Source: Sphaerisporangium fuscum
GTDB taxonomy: Bacteria; Actinomycetota; Actinomycetes; Streptosporangiales; Streptosporangiaceae
Length of the DNA stretch: 64,000 nt
Direction of reading: 5' to 3'
NCBI RefSeq assembly: GCF_018531465.1
Contig: NZ_JAHDTF010000005.1
Location: forward strand, 1-64,000
Within the stretch, counting starts at the first letter, position 1; each line of letters starts with the position of its first letter. Both the position numbers and the translations under genes were made by a program. The notes beneath the pieces were generated by a model that searched no databases, had not been told where the DNA came from, and saw only the letters and a program-made list of their open reading frames with translations. Positions 26,544 through 34,239 of the stretch are shown piece after piece.

Positions 26544-26596
26544 CTGTACTATTCCTGGCATCGGGCGAACAGCGCCCACGGAACAGGGGAGACACC

Positions 26597-27796
26597 ATGA
26601 GCAACGCCAACGTCCTGATCTCCGGCGCCGGCATCGCCGGGACGGCCCTGGCCTACTGGCTCCGCCACCACGGCTTCAACCCGACCGTGGTGGAGCGCGC
26701 GCCGGCCCTGCGCGACGGCGGCTACAAGATCGACATCCGGGGGGCGGCACTGGAGGTGGTCGACCGCATGGGCATCCTGGAGCAGGTCCGCCGCGAGCGC
26801 ACCGACGTCCAGGGCGCCTCGGTCGTCGACGCGAGCGGCCGGCGGGTGGCCGCGATGGACGGCGACACCTTCGGAGGCCGCGAGGGCGGCGACGCCGAGG
26901 TGCTGCGCGGCGACCTGAACCGCATGATCTACGACCTCACCGAGCGCGAGGTGGAGTACCTCTTCGGCGACTCGATCGCCTCGCTCACCCAGACGGCCGA
27001 CGGAGTGCACGTGACCTTCGAAAGCGGCGCCTCCCGCATCTTCGACCTGGTCGTGGGCGCCGACGGGCTGCACTCCGTCACCCGGGCGCTGGCCTTCGGC
27101 GACGAGAAGCAGTTCGTGCGCGACCTCGGCCACTACGTCTCGATCTTCAGCGTGCCGAACCACCTGAACCTCGACCGGTGGGAGCTGACCTACGTCTCCC
27201 CCGCCAGGACGGCGCTGACCTACAGCACCGCCAAGGACACCGGCGCCAAGGCGATGTTCCTGTTCGCCGCGCCGCCCCTGTCGTACGACCGGCGCGACCG
27301 GGCCCAGCAGCAGAGGATCCTGGCCGACGCCTACGCCGGGGAGGGCTGGGAGGTGCCGCGGATGCTCGACGGCATGGCCGACGCCCCCGACTTCTACTTC
27401 GACTCGATCAGCCAGGTGCAGATGGACCACTGGTCGAAGGGCAGGGTCGTGCTGGTCGGGGACGCCGCCTACTGCGCCTCGCCCGCCTCCGGACAGGGCA
27501 CCAGCCTCGCCCTGGTCGGCGCGTACGTGCTCGCGGGCGAGCTCGCCGCCGCCCACGGCGACCACGCGGCCGGGCTCGCGGCCTACGAGCGGGAGATGCG
27601 GCCGTTCACCGAGGCGAACCAGAAGCTCGGACCGGCGAACATCAAGCGCATGGTGCTGCGGAGCAGGGCGCAGGTCTGGATGTCCATGAAGATGCTCGCG
27701 CTGATGGACCGCATGCCGGGCAAGGAGCGCATGATGGCCAAGGTCGTCGAGCCGATCCACAAGGCGGCCAACGCCATCACGCTCAAGAACTACTGA
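26597..27796 (+). CDS. FAD-dependent monooxygenase (PHBH/TetX type)
   Basis: A 399-residue flavoprotein hydroxylase. The N-terminal nucleotide-binding motif SGAGIAGTALAYWLRHHGFN and the second FAD motif RVVLVGDAAYCASPASGQGT (about 280-300) are intact. Related enzymes hydroxylate aromatic rings or inactivate antibiotics such as tetracycline and rifampicin; the substrate cannot be inferred here. The ATG at 26597 has CAGGGGAGA upstream. An SDR gene follows in the same direction, and TetR is divergent, a typical inducible detoxification or tailoring unit. Confidence 0.88.
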   Translation: MSNANVLISGAGIAGTALAYWLRHHGFNPTVVERAPALRDGGYKIDIRGAALEVVDRMGILEQVRRERTDVQGASVVDASGRRVAAMDGDTFGGREGGDAEVLRGDLNRMIYDLTEREVEYLFGDSIASLTQTADGVHVTFESGASRIFDLVVGADGLHSVTRALAFGDEKQFVRDLGHYVSIFSVPNHLNLDRWELTYVSPARTALTYSTAKDTGAKAMFLFAAPPLSYDRRDRAQQQRILADAYAGEGWEVPRMLDGMADAPDFYFDSISQVQMDHWSKGRVVLVGDAAYCASPASGQGTSLALVGAYVLAGELAAAHGDHAAGLAAYEREMRPFTEANQKLGPANIKRMVLRSRAQVWMSMKMLALMDRMPGKERMMAKVVEPIHKAANAITLKNY

Positions 27797-27875
27797 CGAT
27801 CTCGACGCGCGGACCGTTCACCGGCAAACTCATCCTGCAATCAAATCTGCCCAAAGCACATCGAAGGGGATCACG

Positions 27876-28622
27876 ATGGAGCAGAGACGCGTGGTGGTGT
27901 CCGGCGGGGGCACGGGAATCGGGCTGGCGACGGCGGAGGCGTTCGCCGCGGACGGCGACCAGGTGGTCATCATCGGACGGCGGGCGGAGGTGCTCGCCGA
28001 GGCCGCCGCCAAGCTGAACAGCGCCCACGGCGCCGACCTGGTCACCCCGGTCACCGCCGACCTGTCCGACCCGCGGCAGGCCCAGGCCGCGGTCGAGGCG
28101 ATCGCCCTGCGGGGCCCCGTCGACGTCATCGTCACCAACGCCGGCGGCAACGTCGCCTGGGGGCACGACGGCACGCTGACCGGCATCGCCGACTCCTACC
28201 GCCGCAACTTCGAGGCCAACGTGCTCACCGCGGTACTTCTCACCGAGGGCCTCCTGCCGTACCTGAGGCGGCCGGGCGGCCGCATCGTGCACCTGTCGTC
28301 GATCGCGGCGCTGCGCGGCCCGGGATCGTACGGCGGATCCAAGGCCGCCGTGAACGCCTACACCTTCGACCTGGCCGCGCGGCTCGGGGCCGAGGGGATC
28401 ACGGTGAACGCGGTGGCGCCCGGCTTCGTCGCCGACACCGAGTTCTTCGGCGACCGGGCGACCCCGGAGTTCGTGCGGTCACGCGTCGGCCAGACCCTGA
28501 CCGGCCAGCCCGGCACCCCACCCGAGATCGCCGCCGCGATCAAGTACCTCGCCTCCCCCGAGGCCGCCTACATCACCGGCCAACTCCTCCACATCAACGG
28601 CGGAGCCATGCTGGGCCGCTGA
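27876..28622 (+). CDS. Short-chain dehydrogenase/reductase (classical SDR)
   Basis: A 248-residue NAD(P)-dependent oxidoreductase. The cofactor motif SGGGTGIGLATAEAFA, the NAG motif (TNAGGN), the catalytic Ser (LSSIA) and YGGSK, and the C-terminal GGAML are all present. The substrate is unknown. It follows the monooxygenase by 79 bases with an AAGGGGA ribosome binding site and is probably under the same TetR control. Confidence 0.9.
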   Translation: MEQRRVVVSGGGTGIGLATAEAFAADGDQVVIIGRRAEVLAEAAAKLNSAHGADLVTPVTADLSDPRQAQAAVEAIALRGPVDVIVTNAGGNVAWGHDGTLTGIADSYRRNFEANVLTAVLLTEGLLPYLRRPGGRIVHLSSIAALRGPGSYGGSKAAVNAYTFDLAARLGAEGITVNAVAPGFVADTEFFGDRATPEFVRSRVGQTLTGQPGTPPEIAAAIKYLASPEAAYITGQLLHINGGAMLGR

Positions 28623-28792
28623 CCACGGCCCCGGCGACCGCCTGCGATGTTCCCGGAACGAGCATCGAGCGGTGATGCCGCATTTCCGGACGCAGAAGCC
28701 TGGTGAGCCGACAAGCCTTGACTTAGGTTTACAGGCGGCGCCTGCCGCATCACGGCGTCCCGGCCCGATCACCTGGAGGGAGGCAGTCGACC

Positions 28793-29053
28793 ATGGCATC
28801 ATCCGAGGTGGCGCAGTGCCAGGCGGACATGGCTGTGACCGCCAAGCTGGTCGACGACATCCTCGACGCGCTCAGCGCGGTGCCCGCGATGTTCGGAGAC
28901 CAGACATGGCAGGGGCCGCCCGCGGACGAATGGGCCGCCGACTGGTCCGCACGAAAGAATCAACTGGCCACCTTGCTCCACGCCGTCCTGGCCGAGCAGC
29001 CCCGCCTGATCGCACGTGCGGAGGAAGCAGAACGCCGGAAACTCGCGTCATAG
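28793..29053 (+). CDS. Small helical WXG100-like protein
   Basis: An 86-residue protein predicted to form two helices around a WQGPPADEWAADW turn, similar to the W-x-G hairpin of ESX/WXG100 proteins. No classical YxxxD/E secretion tail is seen at the C terminus (EEAERRKLAS). It is the first of three tightly spaced genes (gap of 13 bases to the next), followed by a 665-residue protein and a lipoprotein. No ESX ATPase (EccC) is in the window. The family call is tentative. Confidence 0.55.
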   Translation: MASSEVAQCQADMAVTAKLVDDILDALSAVPAMFGDQTWQGPPADEWAADWSARKNQLATLLHAVLAEQPRLIARAEEAERRKLAS

Positions 29054-29066
29054 GGGGAGGGGCGAA

Positions 29067-31064
29067 ATGGGGGAGTTCGTCGGAGTCGACCCAACGAGGC
29101 TCCAAGAGTTGACCCGCCGGCTGGAACGCCTGCACACCGTACTGGCTCAGCACGCCCCGGCGGTCCGGCAGAAGATGCAGAAGTGGGACAGCGACCTCGA
29201 CTTCGGCCCGCTGCCCCGCCTGATCGGCCAAGCGCTGGACGACGTCAGAGACATGGAAGCACGCGTCTCCAGGGCACACGAACTGGCACGAGAAAAGGGC
29301 TGGACCCCTTTCGGCGGAGCACCCGGCAGCGCTCTGCTCCCCTTCGAGCAGACGCCCCCACCAACCGTCCAGCTCGACTGGGCCACCACCGGGCAGAGCG
29401 GCTACCAGGCGAAACAGGACGTCAAGGCGCTGGCAGCGGCCCTCGCGACCAAAGACCCCGAGCAGGCGCGGATCGGCATGTCCCTCCTGCCGGACCACCT
29501 GGCACGACACCTGGACGACAAGGCCTACCTCGCCGCCTTCTGGGCGGAAGCGGGCCCGGCGGCGCTCCAGGCGGCGCGTGTCCTTCTCAACCGGAAGGGC
29601 ATGACGCTGTTCAGCGCCGACAGCGCGAGCATCCTTCGTGCGCTTGGCGCGTCCCTGGCCGCCGCCACCCGGATGCACCGCGGCACCGGCAAGGACAGCC
29701 GCCCCCTGCTGTCCGACGAGGCGCGTGCAGCGATCACGAAGAGCTCCGACCCGTGGTCCGCAGGCATGCTGTTCAAGTACGGCCCCGACGGCAAAGCCTG
29801 GGACTCCCACTTCCTTGCCGACGTCACCCGTTCCATGCTCGCCGCGAGAGCCGCCGGAAAGATCGAGATTCCGACGCCGGCCTGGGCGAGCAACGATGCC
29901 CTGGAAACCGCAACCCGCTATGCCGGCGCTCCAAAGCTGTGGGCGGAGTTCGACCCGGTGATCGCGGTCATGGATCGGGCGAGCCAGAACGGACAGGCGG
30001 CACGCCACGTGCTCGGCGATCCCTCTTCGGGGTTCACGTACGCAAAGATGCTGGTCAACGACGACTGGCTTACGAAGGGCAGCAGTACGGCGCCGTTCGC
30101 TCGCTTCGCCCGTGGATCCGTCCCGGAAACACTCAACGATCAAGTGGACTTGAGCTCCCACGTCGGCGATTTCCTCAAGGCCGCCGTGTCCGCCCCACGG
30201 GGCTCCTCAAAGGACGCCAACGAGTCCGCATGGTCGGTGATCAACATCGTCAGGGCGACCTCCGACTTTTCCAAGCTCCACCCCGGAACCGTCCTCCCCC
30301 ACGACATTCGCAGATCCCTCATCTTCACCACCGACCGCTACCTCCCTGACTTCGCCGCCGGAGCGACCAAGGCCTACGGTTCGGGGGTCGTGCCCATGGG
30401 AGAAGCGAAGGGGAACCCGTGGATCGCCGTCATTGACGGCAGGGAACTCTCGACCTTCTTCGACCAGGCGCTTCACGACCCGAAGGAATTCGGGGCTTTC
30501 AAAGGGATGCTGGACGCACGCATATCCACAGCCGTCGCCGCGACCGTCAAAGACTCTTCAGATGCGAACTACCTCGCCGAGATGGCACGTCTTTACGGTC
30601 TGATCGAACGCATAGAACGTGATCGGAACTTCGCCGAAGGCCAACTGAAAGACGAGCAGGCAGCCCGTAACCAGACCGCTCTCGCCGCACTCACGGGCGG
30701 ATTCGGGGCACTCAGCTTCCAGAACGCCTGGGGGCCGGGGGTCATCACACAGTTCCTGACCGGTTCGGCGACGCCGTACGCCAGCGAGATGTTCGATACC
30801 GACAACGCCCTCAAAGCACTGAAAGAGAACGCGGACGCCTTCAGAGAGCAGGTTTTTCACGTCGAAATCCCAGTCATCCAGGGGCTGATCAATGCCGGCG
30901 TCCTGCATCCCCCCAAGGACGCGACCTGGGTCAGGAACGGCCGCCTCGCTCCCGATCCTGCCTTCACGGCATGGCTCAGCCAGCACGCGGAGACGGAATA
31001 TGGTGGTAGAAAACTCACCGAATGGGTGACAGAAGCCCAGCAGGCCATGAGGTTACAGCAGTGA
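29067..31064 (+). CDS. Large actinobacterial hypothetical protein, linked to a WXG-like protein and a lipoprotein
   Basis: A 665-residue protein with no signal peptide and no strong transmembrane segment except a weak hydrophobic stretch near residues 540-560. Residues 1-80 are helical (VDPTRLQELTRRLERLHTVL), like the N-terminal helices of secreted ESX-type proteins. The last 60 residues (VRNGRLAPDPAFTAWLSQHA, then GGRKLTEW) are closely related to the lipoprotein encoded next. The start at 29067 follows AGGGGGAGGGG. It resembles large uncharacterised actinobacterial proteins (DUF6571-like as I recall); no catalytic motif was recognised. The overlap with the next gene (GTGA) shows coupling. 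Confidence 0.6.
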   Translation: MGEFVGVDPTRLQELTRRLERLHTVLAQHAPAVRQKMQKWDSDLDFGPLPRLIGQALDDVRDMEARVSRAHELAREKGWTPFGGAPGSALLPFEQTPPPTVQLDWATTGQSGYQAKQDVKALAAALATKDPEQARIGMSLLPDHLARHLDDKAYLAAFWAEAGPAALQAARVLLNRKGMTLFSADSASILRALGASLAAATRMHRGTGKDSRPLLSDEARAAITKSSDPWSAGMLFKYGPDGKAWDSHFLADVTRSMLAARAAGKIEIPTPAWASNDALETATRYAGAPKLWAEFDPVIAVMDRASQNGQAARHVLGDPSSGFTYAKMLVNDDWLTKGSSTAPFARFARGSVPETLNDQVDLSSHVGDFLKAAVSAPRGSSKDANESAWSVINIVRATSDFSKLHPGTVLPHDIRRSLIFTTDRYLPDFAAGATKAYGSGVVPMGEAKGNPWIAVIDGRELSTFFDQALHDPKEFGAFKGMLDARISTAVAATVKDSSDANYLAEMARLYGLIERIERDRNFAEGQLKDEQAARNQTALAALTGGFGALSFQNAWGPGVITQFLTGSATPYASEMFDTDNALKALKENADAFREQVFHVEIPVIQGLINAGVLHPPKDATWVRNGRLAPDPAFTAWLSQHAETEYGGRKLTEWVTEAQQAMRLQQ

Positions 31065-31393
31065 GCCGTACGAGCCGCAGATACCTGACGCTCATCAGCG
31101 TGATGGTGCTCCTCGCGGGCTGCAACGAGTCAGACAAGCAGCAGCCGGACGACGACTTCGCGCGGCGTGGTCCAGCGCTCGTGGCCGTGATGCAGTGCTT
31201 CATCGATCACCGTTTGATCCCAGATAGCGAGCTTCAGGGGCGCTCCTGGCTGGTCGACGGGAAGATTCAGCCGAACCCGGGCTTCAGCGCCTGGACGGCC
31301 ACCCACCGCGACACCGTCTACCAAGGCAGGACCCTGGACACATGGGAGAACGAGGCAACAGCCGCCTGGCCCAACTGGAAGTGCCCACTCTGA
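31061..31393 (+). CDS. Small lipoprotein sharing a module with the C terminus of the preceding protein
   Basis: A 110-residue protein. GTG at 31061 overlaps the preceding stop. Residues 1-20 form a signal peptide with lipobox LLAGC, so it would be anchored outside the membrane. Residues about 45-105 (VDGKIQPNPGFSAWTATHRD, then YQGRTLDTWENEA) align with the last 60 residues of the upstream protein, sharing W, G, P, F, AW, H, T, Y, GR, L, W and EA positions. The module has no known name. Coupling and similarity together suggest a partner or an immunity-like decoy of the upstream protein. Confidence 0.65.
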   Translation: MSRTSRRYLTLISVMVLLAGCNESDKQQPDDDFARRGPALVAVMQCFIDHRLIPDSELQGRSWLVDGKIQPNPGFSAWTATHRDTVYQGRTLDTWENEATAAWPNWKCPL

Positions 31394-31462
31394 AGGTTTC
31401 CGGCGGCTCATAGCCTTCATGGGCCGCACGCCAGCGCTCACAGGCTGCGGCTCCAGTCGTTG

Positions 31463-31501
31463 AGCCTCGCCCTGGTCGCCGCGTACGTGCTCGCGGGCGA
31501 G
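31463..31501 (+). pseudogene. 39-base fragment of an FAD-monooxygenase-type coding sequence at the insertion seam
   Basis: The 39 bases match 27503-27541 in the monooxygenase gene at 38 of 39 positions and encode the same motif (SLALVAAYVLAGE). No start, stop or flanking protein similarity is seen. It lies in the 139-base gap between the lipoprotein gene and the end of nuoH, where the ~9.5 kb block abuts the nuo operon. It is a scar of a second monooxygenase copy or of a rearrangement. Confidence 0.7.
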
Positions 31502-31532
31502 CAGCACGAGCCCGGGCCGGCGGATACGAGCG

Positions 31533-32486
31533 TCAGCCCGCGAGCACCTTGATCACGCCGGTGAGGGCCAGTTGGAGGAGGGCTAGGGGGACCAGGGCGA
31601 CCCAGGCGAGTTTCTGCAGCTGGTCGGCGCGGAAGCGGGGGAAGCTGACGCGGACCCAGATGACCACGAAGGCCAGGGCGAAGATCTTGATCAGGGTCCA
31701 GACGGGGCCCGGGAGCAGGGGCCCCCGCCATCCTCCGAGGAACAGCACGGCCGTCAGCGCCGACAGCACCACGATGCCGACGTACTCCGCCAGCATGAAC
31801 AGCGCGAAACGCATGCCGGTGTACTCGGTCATCGGGCCCATGATGATCTCGGACTCGGCGATGGGCATGTCGAACGGCGGCCTGCGCAGCTCGGCCAGGC
31901 CCGCGAGGAAGAACACCACCGCGCCGATGGCCTGCCACGGCAGCCACCACCACCGCCAGGCCTCGACGATGCCCGGCAGCGAGAGTGTGCCCGCGGCCAT
32001 GGCCACCGAGGACGCGGCGAGCACCAGCGGCAGCTCGTACGACATGAGCTGGGCGGCCGCGCGCATCCCGCCGAGCACGGAGTACTTGTTGGCCGACGCC
32101 CAGCCCGCCATGATCGATCCGAGCACGCCCACGCCCATCACGGCGAGCACGAAGAACAGCCCCACGTCGAGGTCGGTCCCGAACAGTCCCGGCCCGACCG
32201 GGATGACGATCATGACGACGAGGTACGGCAGCAGCCCGACCGCCGGCGCGAGCGAGAACACCCGCCGGTCGGCCGCGGCGGGGATGACGTCCTCCTTCTG
32301 CGCGAACTTCACCCCGTCGGCGATGAGCTGGGCCCAGCCGTGGAAGCCCCCGGCGTACATCGGGCCGAGGCGGGACTGCATGTGGGCCATGGCCTTGTGC
32401 TCGGTCTGCCCGACGATCAGCGGCAGCGTCAGGAACGCGATGACGATCACGATCAGGCGCAGCGCGACGTCGAGCACCTCAGCCAT
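31533..32486 (-). CDS. nuoH: NADH-quinone oxidoreductase-type subunit H
   Basis: A 317-residue membrane subunit that forms the quinone-access chamber of complex I. Family motifs are GPMYAGGFHGWAQLIADGVK, AELRRPPFDMPIAESEIIMG and SVLGGMRAAAQLMSYELPLV, including the acidic residues of the E-channel. The start at 32486 overlaps the nuoC stop by 8 bases. It would normally be followed by nuoI, but about 9.5 kb of unrelated genes lie between them. Its usual partner NuoD is not encoded here. Confidence 0.95.
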   Translation of the reverse strand: MAEVLDVALRLIVIVIAFLTLPLIVGQTEHKAMAHMQSRLGPMYAGGFHGWAQLIADGVKFAQKEDVIPAAADRRVFSLAPAVGLLPYLVVMIVIPVGPGLFGTDLDVGLFFVLAVMGVGVLGSIMAGWASANKYSVLGGMRAAAQLMSYELPLVLAASSVAMAAGTLSLPGIVEAWRWWWLPWQAIGAVVFFLAGLAELRRPPFDMPIAESEIIMGPMTEYTGMRFALFMLAEYVGIVVLSALTAVLFLGGWRGPLLPGPVWTLIKIFALAFVVIWVRVSFPRFRADQLQKLAWVALVPLALLQLALTGVIKVLAG

Positions 32487-33102
32487 CGCCGTCCTCTTTC
32501 GCTGGGGGGCGCACGGCGCGGGGGCCGCGCACGGGGGGCGGGGTGGTCTGCTGCGGGCCCCAGTCGGCGGGGACGCCGGGTGGCAGGGTCTTGCGGCGGC
32601 TCGGCGACCCCTGCCCGGACTCGCCGGGCTCCTTGGCGCCCGGCCAGGGCTTGGCGACCCGGGCGGCCAGCACGAAATCCTTGCGCAGCGGGTACCCCTC
32701 GAACCCTTCCGGCAGCAGCAGCGGCACCAGGTGGGGGTGCCCCTCGAAGATCACGCCGAACATCTCGAAGGTCTCGCGCTCGTGCCAGTCGGCGCCGCGG
32801 AAGACGCCGGTGGCACTCGCCAGGCGAGGGTCCTCGCGGGGCACGCGCGTGCGCAGGAGCAGATGGGCGTGACGCATCGGGTCGTAGAGGTGGGCGACCA
32901 CGCCGAAGCCGTCCGGCGGCTCGTCGACGCCGGTCAGCCAGTCGAAGAACTCGCACCCGAGGCCGTCGCGGGCGAAGGTGAGCAGGTCGATCCAGTCGGC
33001 GGGGGCGATGTCGACGGTGATCTCGCCGAACGACTCCGACACCCCGGCGCGCGGGCCGTACCGCTCCTCGATCGCCGCCTTGAGGCGGTCGTCCGCGGTC
33101 AC
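32479..33102 (-). CDS. nuoC: NADH-quinone oxidoreductase-type subunit C
   Basis: A 207-residue peripheral-arm subunit. The signature [20 protein letters not shown] and the earlier [20 protein letters not shown] identify it. The GTG at 33102 overlaps the nuoB stop (GTGA). The C-terminal 50 residues are Pro/Arg-rich ([16 protein letters not shown]) where a fused or following NuoD would normally begin; the gene then runs directly into nuoH. This seam is where nuoD-E-F-G are missing. Confidence 0.93.
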   Translation of the reverse strand: MTADDRLKAAIEERYGPRAGVSESFGEITVDIAPADWIDLLTFARDGLGCEFFDWLTGVDEPPDGFGVVAHLYDPMRHAHLLLRTRVPREDPRLASATGVFRGADWHERETFEMFGVIFEGHPHLVPLLLPEGFEGYPLRKDFVLAARVAKPWPGAKEPGESGQGSPSRRKTLPPGVPADWGPQQTTPPPVRGPRAVRPPAKEDGDG

Positions 33103-33632
33103 GGCCGCACGCCCGGCTCGCCGGCGTACCGGTCTTCGAGCGACTCGGCCGCGATGCGCTCCTGGAGCTTGGTGATGCCGTACAGCAGGGCCTCGGGCCG
33201 GGGCGGGCAGCCGGGGACGTAGACGTCGACCGGGATGATCTGGTCGACGCCTTTGGTGACGCAGTAGGAGTCCCAGTAGGGACCGCCGGAGTTGGAGCAG
33301 GCGCCGAAGGAGATGACGTACTTCGGGTCGGGCATCTGCTCGTAGAGGCGCTTGACGGCGGGGGCCATCTTGTCGGTCACGGTGCCAGAGACGATCATCA
33401 GGTCGGCCTGCCTGGGCCCGTTGGCGAACGGGATCACGCCGAACCTGATGAAGTCGTGGCGGCTCATCGACGTGGCGATGAACTCGATCGCGCAGCAGGC
33501 CAGCCCGAAGTTGAACACCCACAGGGAGTAGCGCCGCCCCCAGTTGAGGATGAACCGCATGGGTTTGGGGGCGAGCCGTGACACCGGCCCCACGGTGGGC
33601 ATCGGGAGATCGCTGACGGCCATGTGAGCCAT
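33099..33632 (-). CDS. nuoB: NADH-quinone oxidoreductase-type subunit B (N2 iron-sulfur cluster)
   Basis: A 177-residue subunit that binds cluster N2. The tandem Cys of [10 protein letters not shown] (about 46-47), the Cys of [10 protein letters not shown] and the Cys of [10 protein letters not shown] are all present, so the cluster should form. The start at 33632 has GGGGAGA nearby; a later ATG at 33623 is possible. It lies between nuoA (13-base gap) and nuoC. Confidence 0.95.
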   Translation of the reverse strand: MAHMAVSDLPMPTVGPVSRLAPKPMRFILNWGRRYSLWVFNFGLACCAIEFIATSMSRHDFIRFGVIPFANGPRQADLMIVSGTVTDKMAPAVKRLYEQMPDPKYVISFGACSNSGGPYWDSYCVTKGVDQIIPVDVYVPGCPPRPEALLYGITKLQERIAAESLEDRYAGEPGVRP

Positions 33633-33645
33633 TCTCCCCTCTTCG

Positions 33646-34017
33646 TCACGTCCAGGCGAGTACGCGCTTGCGCCAGGCGTACAGGATGCCGATGCCGATG
33701 AAGCCCAGGAAGACGAACATCTCGACCAGGGTGGTCATGCCGAAGCCCGGCGCGGCGAAGACCGTCGCCCAGGGGAACAGGAAGACGGCGTCGACGGCGA
33801 ACACCACATACAGGTAGGTGAAGACGTAGTAGCGGATCTGCGACTGCGCCCATCCCTCTCCCACCGGGTCGACGCCGCATTCGTACGTCAGGAGCTTGTC
33901 GGGGGTGGGGCGGCTGGGGCGCAGGAGGCGGTTGGCGAGCAGGGCACCGGCGACGATGGCGAGGCCGATCAGGAGGAGTACGGCGACGACCAGGTAAGAA
34001 CCGAAATATCCGTTCAT
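33646..34017 (-). CDS. nuoA: NADH-quinone oxidoreductase-type subunit A
   Basis: A 123-residue membrane subunit with three helices. The loop [20 protein letters not shown] carries the conserved Cys that marks the deactive state in complex I, and [20 protein letters not shown] forms the second helix. It is the first gene of the nuo operon and diverges from the polysaccharide deacetylase gene, leaving a 222-base promoter region. Confidence 0.95.
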   Translation of the reverse strand: MNGYFGSYLVVAVLLLIGLAIVAGALLANRLLRPSRPTPDKLLTYECGVDPVGEGWAQSQIRYYVFTYLYVVFAVDAVFLFPWATVFAAPGFGMTTLVEMFVFLGFIGIGILYAWRKRVLAWT

Positions 34018-34239
34018 ACAGCCCTTCCTCCGCTGGCCCCGGTTGCGGCCGGCCCAGGCCGCCGACGCCGCACCACGCTACGCGCCCGGTCCGGCCCCGG
34101 TTCCCGGCCTGACGGGGCGGCTGGGAGCGACCGGAAATCGCTTTCCGTCATGCAGGCACTACCCGTCGCAGCCAAAAGCCAGTCTCTCATCCCGCCAAAT
34201 ACGAGTAAATCCATCTATGCCGTACCTAGTCTGTCAAGC

